This document shows positions 15,173 through 19,377 of a stretch of 19,377 nt of DNA, one piece after another. The stretch comes from Thiobacillus sp. (GTDB lineage: Bacteria; Pseudomonadota; Gammaproteobacteria; Burkholderiales; Thiobacillaceae): assembly GCA_024710445.1 (NCBI GenBank), contig JANJUT010000158.1:1-19377 (forward strand), given 5' to 3'. How positions within the stretch are numbered: the stretch's first letter is position 1; each line of letters starts with the position of its first letter. The notes under the pieces were generated by a model, which saw only the letters and a list, made by a program, of their open reading frames with translations, had not been told where the DNA came from and searched no databases. A program made the position numbers and the translations under genes.

Positions 15173-15670
15173 TCAGCGCGGTGCCTGCCAGCAGTTGTTG
15201 CTGACCTGCCAGGTCATCGAGAGCTGTTCGCCCGCCGGATACAGCACGTATTTCACGCCCATGTAATCGGAGCCTTTGCGCCAGAACATGGCCAGCAGGC
15301 TTTTCTCGCCGTTGGCGATGACGCTGGTATAGGGGATGACCTTGAGCGGGTTGCCGTAGAGGTTGGAATAATTGGATGCGATGACGATAAAGTGGCGGAA
15401 GGCCGGTTCGACTTCCTGGTCGAATGCCACCAGCTTGTCGTTGCAGAAGGTGAATAGAAAACGGCGCCCAGCCGGGTTGTTGGGCGCATCGTAGGCAAAC
15501 AGGCCATCATTGCCAACCGGCAGGATCTTGTCGAAATTCCAGGTCTTGAGTGCCTGCTGGACATCATCGCGGCCCATGCCGTTCTTGAATTCGCCGATTT
15601 CCCAAGCCTGGGCGGGAAGGGCGAGCAGTAATCCGGCTAGCAGGCTGAGTGTTTTTGTTTTGATGGCCAT
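15173..15670 (-). CDS. Secreted protein of unknown function
   Basis: I do not recognise the family. From the ATG at 15670 it is 165 residues, with a clear Sec signal peptide (MAIKTKTLSLLAGLLLALPA, then QA before WEIGEF). The mature part of about 143 residues is mixed polar/aromatic with no membrane helix. It carries two cysteines (in TFCNDK and SNNCWQ), which could form one disulphide, and a GMGRDDVQQALKTW segment suggestive of a small SmpA/BamE-like or lipoprotein-type fold; that last point is speculative. A longer frame starts at 15721 but spoils the signal peptide by placing 17 residues before it. Neither start has a Shine-Dalgarno site. A perfect intrinsic terminator ends 7 bases before the 15670 start, so how it is expressed is unclear. 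Confidence 0.75.
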   Translation of the reverse strand: MAIKTKTLSLLAGLLLALPAQAWEIGEFKNGMGRDDVQQALKTWNFDKILPVGNDGLFAYDAPNNPAGRRFLFTFCNDKLVAFDQEVEPAFRHFIVIASNYSNLYGNPLKVIPYTSVIANGEKSLLAMFWRKGSDYMGVKYVLYPAGEQLSMTWQVSNNCWQAPR

Positions 15671-15676
15671 GGCATT

Positions 15677-15701
15677 AAAAAGGGCTGGTATGAACCAGCC
15701 C
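15677..15701 (-). terminator. Intrinsic terminator after the DUF4197 gene, abutting the next start codon
   Basis: On the minus strand GGGCTGGT-TCAT-ACCAGCCC forms a perfect 8-bp stem with a four-base loop, followed directly by TTTTT (15681-15677). It follows the DUF4197 stop (15731) by about 30 bases and ends 7 bases before the ATG at 15670. It fits a Rho-independent terminator, or an attenuator controlling the downstream gene. Confidence 0.8.
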
Positions 15702-15730
15702 CAAGCATACCGCAGGCGCATCCAGAAGAC

Positions 15731-16489
15731 TTACTTGCCCATCACGGCGCCAAAAACCTTCTGCAGCAAATCGCTGCCAGCCTGCAACGGATTGGCGCGA
15801 ATGGCTGCTTCCTTTTCGCCAATCAGGGTGTAGAGCCGGTCGAGTGCCTGCTGGGTCACGTACTGTTCGACATTGGCCTGGTTCCTGTCGACCAGATTGA
15901 ATTGCGCGGCCAGCCCGGCGTACTGGTTGTATTGCTGCGCCAGTCCGACCTTGTCCGTGGTGGCTTTGACGATGGGACCAAAGCGCTCGGTGAGTTTGGC
16001 TTCGGTTTTGGTGCGAAAGAAGTCAGTGGCCGAGGTTTTGCCGCCAGTCAGAATGCCTTTGGCATCTTCCAGCGACATTTCTTTGACGGCATCGACCAGC
16101 AGGGTCCTGGCTTCCGGCACGGCCGCCTCGGCCGCACGGTTCATCGACAGCACCAGTGCGTCGGCCTGTTTGCCCATGCCAAATAGGTGCATGGCCTTTT
16201 CGGCTTTTTGCAGGCCGGGCGGCAACGGGATTTTCAGCGCGGCGTTGCCGAAGAATCCATCCTGTTGACCGAGTTGGGCAACCGCAGCATCGGCGCCGCG
16301 CGTCAGCGCTTCTTTGAGGCCGGCGTTGATGTCGGTGTTGGAGAGTGCATCGACGCCGCTGGCTGTGGGGGTGCTGTCGGGTTTGCTGATGACGCCTTTC
16401 AAGAACCCGCCCAAGTCAAAGGCATGGGCAGGCACGGCGAGGGTGAGGCCGGCTGCCAGAATGATCCAGTGTTTTGAATGGGGGGTCAT
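15731..16489 (-). CDS. DUF4197 domain-containing secreted protein
   Basis: A 252-residue exported protein. The signal peptide covers about residues 1-23 (HWIILAAGLTLAVPAHA, then FDLGGFL). The rest is one DUF4197 domain, recognised from GLKEALTRGADAAVAQLGQ, DGFFGNAALKIPLPPGLQKAE and the Ala-rich helices that follow. It ends in QAGSDLLQKVFGAVMGK. The domain function is unknown; it is common in Gram-negative bacteria. The start at 16489 is set by AAGGAG eight bases upstream; an upstream in-frame ATG at 16576 would overlap the phoH2 3' end and lacks a site. It follows phoH2 on the same strand after 25 bases, so co-transcription is likely, and a strong terminator follows it. Confidence 0.9.
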   Translation of the reverse strand: MTPHSKHWIILAAGLTLAVPAHAFDLGGFLKGVISKPDSTPTASGVDALSNTDINAGLKEALTRGADAAVAQLGQQDGFFGNAALKIPLPPGLQKAEKAMHLFGMGKQADALVLSMNRAAEAAVPEARTLLVDAVKEMSLEDAKGILTGGKTSATDFFRTKTEAKLTERFGPIVKATTDKVGLAQQYNQYAGLAAQFNLVDRNQANVEQYVTQQALDRLYTLIGEKEAAIRANPLQAGSDLLQKVFGAVMGK

Positions 16490-16514
16490 GAGCTGTCTCC
16501 TTAGTGGGTTGGGG

Positions 16515-17951
16515 TCATAGCACCTCGGCTGCGTAATCGGCCAGGCGTGAACGCTCGCCGCGCTGCAGGGTGACATGGCCGTTGTGCAGCCACCCCTTGA
16601 AGTGATCCACCACGTAGGTGAGCCCGGAACTGCCTTCGGTGAGGTAGGGTGTGTCGATCTGTGAGATGTTGCCCAGACAAACCACCTTGGTTCCCGGCCC
16701 GGCGCGCGTGATCAGCGTCTTCATCTGCTTGGGCGTGAGGTTCTGTGCTTCATCAATAATAAGAAACTTATTGAGGAAAGTCCGTCCACGCATGAAATTT
16801 AACGATTTGACCTTGATGCGGCTACGGATCAAATCCTGCGTCGCAGCGCGTCCCCAGTCACCACCTTCGTCGTCACTCTTGTTCAGCACATCAAGGTTGT
16901 CTTCCAGGGCACCCATCCACGGCGTCATTTTTTCTTCCTCGGTGCCGGGCAAAAAGCCGATGTCCTCGCCCACCGGCACGGTAACGCGTGTCATGATGAT
17001 CTCGGTGTAGATTTTCTTGTCCAGCACCTGGGCGAGTGCCGAGGCCAGCGTGAGCAGGGTCTTGCCGGTGCCGGCCTGGCCGAGCAGGGTGACGAAATCG
17101 ATCTCGGGATCCATCAACACATTGAGCGCAAAGTTCTGCTCGCGGTTGCGCGCGGTAATGCCCCAGACATTGTTTTTCTGGTGGCTGAAGTCGCGCACCG
17201 TGACCATTTCTGCCTGCTTGCCTTCGACCTTCAGCACCTTGGCGTAGAGCGGATTGGGGCCTTCCTGATAGACGAACTCGTTGGGTAGAAAGGTCGAAAT
17301 CAATGGCCCTTTGACGCGGTAATAGGTATGGCCGTTGGCCTGCCATGATTCCATGCCCTTGCCGTGGGTGTCCCAGAAGTCGGCCGGCAATTCGCGCAGG
17401 CCGGCGTAGAGCAGGTCGGTGTCTTCCAGCACCTTGTCGTTGAAGTAGTCTTCAGCGGGCAGGCCCAGCGCGCGCGCCTTGATGCGCATATTGATGTCTT
17501 TCGACACCAGGATGACCTGACGCTTGGGGTGATGGCGCGAGAGGAACAGCACCACACCGAGAATCTGGTTATCGACCTTGCTGGTCGGCAGGTTCATGGG
17601 GATGTCGCCGGAGATCGCCTCGGTCTGCAGGAACAGCTTGCCGGTGGCCGCATTGTGGCTGTGGGCCGCAAGCGGCACGCCGTCCTCGATGGAGTCGAGC
17701 TTGCTGACGATCTCGTCGATGAAACGGCTGGCCTGGCGCGCGTTGCGCGACACCTCGGTCATGCCCTTCTTGTGCATGTCGAGTTCTTCCAGTGTGGCGA
17801 TCGGCACATACACATCGTGCTCTTCAAAACGATACAGGCTGGTGGGGTCGTGCATCAGCACATTGGTGTCAAGGACAAACAGTTTGGTTGGCGCTACAGA
17901 TTTTCTCGGCATGGCAATTTGATGGTGGCCCGGTGATGAGAATGCATTCAT
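16515..17951 (-). CDS. phoH: PhoH2-type protein: PIN ribonuclease domain fused to PhoH ATPase
   Basis: A 478-residue cytoplasmic protein. The N-terminal PIN domain (about residues 20-160) starts with KLFVLDTNVLMHDP and holds further acidic residues (IATLEELD, VSKDINMRI) expected for metal-dependent RNA cleavage. A linker domain leads to the PhoH ATPase, with Walker A GQAGTGKT (291-298) and Walker B FLIIDEAQN (Asp400), then GPGTKVVCLGNISQID. Proteins of this layout (PhoH2/YlaK) act as ATP-dependent RNA-unwinding ribonucleases; some homologues are coupled to an upstream antitoxin-like gene, which is not seen here. The start at 17951 is preceded by GAGG; a second ATG at 17912 begins MPRKSVAPTK but has no site. 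The next gene on this strand is the DUF4197 gene. Confidence 0.93.
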   Translation of the reverse strand: MNAFSSPGHHQIAMPRKSVAPTKLFVLDTNVLMHDPTSLYRFEEHDVYVPIATLEELDMHKKGMTEVSRNARQASRFIDEIVSKLDSIEDGVPLAAHSHNAATGKLFLQTEAISGDIPMNLPTSKVDNQILGVVLFLSRHHPKRQVILVSKDINMRIKARALGLPAEDYFNDKVLEDTDLLYAGLRELPADFWDTHGKGMESWQANGHTYYRVKGPLISTFLPNEFVYQEGPNPLYAKVLKVEGKQAEMVTVRDFSHQKNNVWGITARNREQNFALNVLMDPEIDFVTLLGQAGTGKTLLTLASALAQVLDKKIYTEIIMTRVTVPVGEDIGFLPGTEEEKMTPWMGALEDNLDVLNKSDDEGGDWGRAATQDLIRSRIKVKSLNFMRGRTFLNKFLIIDEAQNLTPKQMKTLITRAGPGTKVVCLGNISQIDTPYLTEGSSGLTYVVDHFKGWLHNGHVTLQRGERSRLADYAAEVL

Positions 17952-17960
17952 CCTACCTCA

Positions 17961-17977
17961 AGCTTGTGACAGCTTGT
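17961..17977. promoter_or_regulatory. Direct repeat AGCTTGT x2 in the phoH2 leader
   Basis: AGCTTGT occurs at 17961-17967 and 17971-17977, exactly 10 bases apart (one helical turn), starting 9 bases upstream of the phoH2 start codon. Such spacing fits side-by-side binding of a regulator. It could equally be chance. Confidence 0.25.
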
Positions 17978-18112
17978 CCAGTGAAAAAACTAAAGCTGAA
18001 ACTGTTCCGTTATTGCGGATTTGATCGCGTGTTTCTCAGTAGAATGGGGGGCTTCCTCTTCAACATGGTCGGGATGAAGGTGATGGGCACAGTGCAGATC
18101 CATTCTGTTGAA

Positions 18113-18541
18113 ATGAAAGCCAGACCCGGCTTGTGCATTGGCCGCCGCGCCATCTTCGGTCTGGCCGGCCTGCTGCTGGTGTGGCTGAACCCTGCGCACG
18201 CCCAGACTGCCGCCCACATCCTGCTGCAGGATTCACCGCTGGCCGGGTTTCAGTATCACGCGGGCAAGACACTGTGGCCGCGGATGCGGGTGGGCGATGC
18301 GCTTGCCCTGATTCGCGAGCCGGACAATGTGCACGATGCAAAAGCCGTGCGGGTCGAGTGGCAGGGCCAGAAGATCGGCTATGTGCCGCGCCGTGAAAAT
18401 ACCGATATCGCCCGCTTCATGGATGGCGGCGAAACTCCGGTGGCGCGCATCAGCCGGCTGGCCGAGGTGCGCGACCCGTGGTTACGGGTGCGTTTCGAAA
18501 TCCTGATTCCGCTCCGGCCGGTCGGACAGACGGTGCCATGA
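18113..18541 (+). CDS. Secreted HIRAN-domain protein
   Basis: A 142-residue protein from the ATG at 18113. It has a Sec signal peptide (GRRAIFGLAGLLLVWLNPAHA, residues about 10-30), then a HIRAN domain: DSPLAGFQYHAGKTLWPRM, GDALALIREPDNVHDAKAVR, VEWQGQKIGYVPRRENTDIA and RFEILIPL. HIRAN is best known as a DNA 3'-end-binding module of SWI2/SNF2 helicases such as HLTF, but stand-alone exported versions exist and their role is unknown. Upstream in-frame starts (18065, 18074, 18083) are possible because 18113 lacks a strong ribosome binding site. Its TGA overlaps the ATG of the following sugar dehydrogenase gene (ATGA at 18538-18541), indicating coupled translation. It is divergent from phoH2. Confidence 0.82.
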   Translation: MKARPGLCIGRRAIFGLAGLLLVWLNPAHAQTAAHILLQDSPLAGFQYHAGKTLWPRMRVGDALALIREPDNVHDAKAVRVEWQGQKIGYVPRRENTDIARFMDGGETPVARISRLAEVRDPWLRVRFEILIPLRPVGQTVP

Positions 18542-19377
18542 AACGTTGGCGTGCCGGGGGTTGGGTTTGGCTGGCCGGGCTCATGGCGTCAGCTGCGATC
18601 ATCCATGCCGCGGCAGGTGGCATGCCGCTTCCTTTGTCCAGCCTCTCGCTGCCGCCGGGATTTCAGATCGAAGTGTTTGCCCGTGTCGCCAACGCCCGGC
18701 AGATGGCATTGGGGAAAACCATGCTGTTCGTGGGCAGCATGCGCGAGGGCAAGGTCTACGCGATTCCCCTGAAAAGTCCGCACAAGCCGGTCGTGATCGC
18801 TGACAGGATGACGATGCCGGTTGGCGTGGCCTATCGCGACGGCGATCTCTATGTCTCGGCCGTGAACCGGATCGTGCGTCTGCGCAATATCGAGGCGCGC
18901 GTGAGTCATCCTCCTGCGCCCGAAGTCGTGACCGATGCTTACCCAGGCGAGACGCATCACGGCTGGAAGTTCATTGCCTTCGGCCCGGACGGCAAGCTTT
19001 ATGTACCCGTGGGCGCCCCCTGCAATATCTGCGAAGCCGATCCGGACCGCTATGCAACCATTACCCGGCTCGATGTGACGAGCGGCAGGATCGAGGCGGT
19101 GGCGCGCGGCGTGCGCAACAGCGTGGGTTTCGACTGGCAGCCGCAAAGCGGGGAATTGTGGTTTACCGACAATGGCCGCGACTGGCTGGGCGACGATGCA
19201 CCACCGGATGAACTCAATCGTGTGAGCCGGACAGGCCAGCATTTTGGCTATCCGTATTGCCATGGCGGGACGATTGCCGACCCCGAGTTGGGGCGGTCCA
19301 GGCGTTGCGACGAGTTTGTTCCGCCGGTATGGAATCTGGGTGCGCACGTGGCGAGCCTGGGCATGCGCTTCTACAAC
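18538..19377 (+). CDS. PQQ-dependent sugar dehydrogenase / sorbosone dehydrogenase family protein (C-terminus cut by window edge)
   Basis: The frame is open from the ATG at 18538 to the window end, giving 280 residues with no stop. It starts with a Sec signal peptide (about 1-25, ending IIHAAA), so it is periplasmic. The mature part is a beta-propeller of the soluble glucose/sorbosone dehydrogenase family: LPPGFQIEVFARVANARQMA, MPVGVAYRDGDLYVSAVNRI, HHGWKFIAFGPDGKLYVPVG, RGVRNSVGFDWQPQSGELWF, TDNGRDWLGDDAPPDELNRV and GYPYCHGG. The His in the HHGWK segment, Arg in RGVRNS and Asp in DNGRD sit where PQQ- and calcium-binding residues occur in this family. Two cysteines in CNIC and two near CHGG/RCDE may form disulphides. 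Many family members have unproven substrates. Translation is coupled to the HIRAN gene. Confidence 0.92.
   Translation, partial: MKRWRAGGWVWLAGLMASAAIIHAAAGGMPLPLSSLSLPPGFQIEVFARVANARQMALGKTMLFVGSMREGKVYAIPLKSPHKPVVIADRMTMPVGVAYRDGDLYVSAVNRIVRLRNIEARVSHPPAPEVVTDAYPGETHHGWKFIAFGPDGKLYVPVGAPCNICEADPDRYATITRLDVTSGRIEAVARGVRNSVGFDWQPQSGELWFTDNGRDWLGDDAPPDELNRVSRTGQHFGYPYCHGGTIADPELGRSRRCDEFVPPVWNLGAHVASLGMRFYN

Noticed and set aside
18546..19347. Plus- and minus-strand frames across the last 0.8 kb
   Set aside because: They are shadows of the sugar dehydrogenase gene, which is open to the window end.

Overview
The window looks like chromosomal DNA of a Gram-negative, probably betaproteobacterial species. 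It is GC-rich with clear Shine-Dalgarno sites, Sec signal peptides, an RhlE helicase, PhoH2, DUF4197 and DUF302 proteins and SoxW-like periplasmic thioredoxins. This placement is inferred from family content; there is no rRNA or other marker gene. I found no tRNA, rRNA, CRISPR array, insertion sequence or phage gene, and no gene-free stretch above 300 bases. The first gene (ClC channel) and the last gene (PQQ-type sugar dehydrogenase) run off the window edges.

Left part (1-2887). A ClC chloride channel/antiporter lies on the minus strand. Upstream of it, on the same strand, is a two-gene unit: a short signal-peptide-bearing peptide with four (D/E)GKCG motifs (HvfA/bufferin-type copper-binding RiPP precursor) followed by a DoxX-type membrane protein (HvfX-like). 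The modifying enzymes that normally sit between them (DUF692/MNIO HvfB and DUF2063 HvfC) are absent from the window. A secreted DUF302 protein is divergent from the precursor. Several hairpins and dyads lie between these genes.

Centre (2888-13236). rhlE has a well-formed sigma70 promoter and a structured leader, and ends in a strong hairpin. Next comes a tight three-gene signalling operon on the plus strand: a 1561-residue membrane sensor kinase (signal peptide, periplasmic solute-binding domain, one membrane helix, eight PAS domains, HisKA, HATPase), a stand-alone CheY/Rcp1-like receiver overlapping it by ATGA, and, 8 bases later, a 1119-residue REC-REC-PAS-GAF-PAS-GGDEF-EAL protein. The likely logic is periplasmic ligand plus cytoplasmic cues, then phosphotransfer to one or more receivers, then control of cyclic-di-GMP. 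Both the GGDEF and EAL signatures are intact.

Right part (13207-19377). A glutathione S-transferase-like gene converges on the signalling operon and overlaps it by 30 bases. A periplasmic protein with two thioredoxin-fold halves (CPYC and CPSC) follows on the plus strand. A minus-strand group then runs from PhoH2 (PIN-ATPase) through a DUF4197 protein to a small secreted protein of unknown function. The last of these begins just after a canonical intrinsic terminator. Divergent from phoH2 is a secreted HIRAN-domain protein whose stop overlaps the start of a PQQ-type sugar (sorbosone) dehydrogenase.
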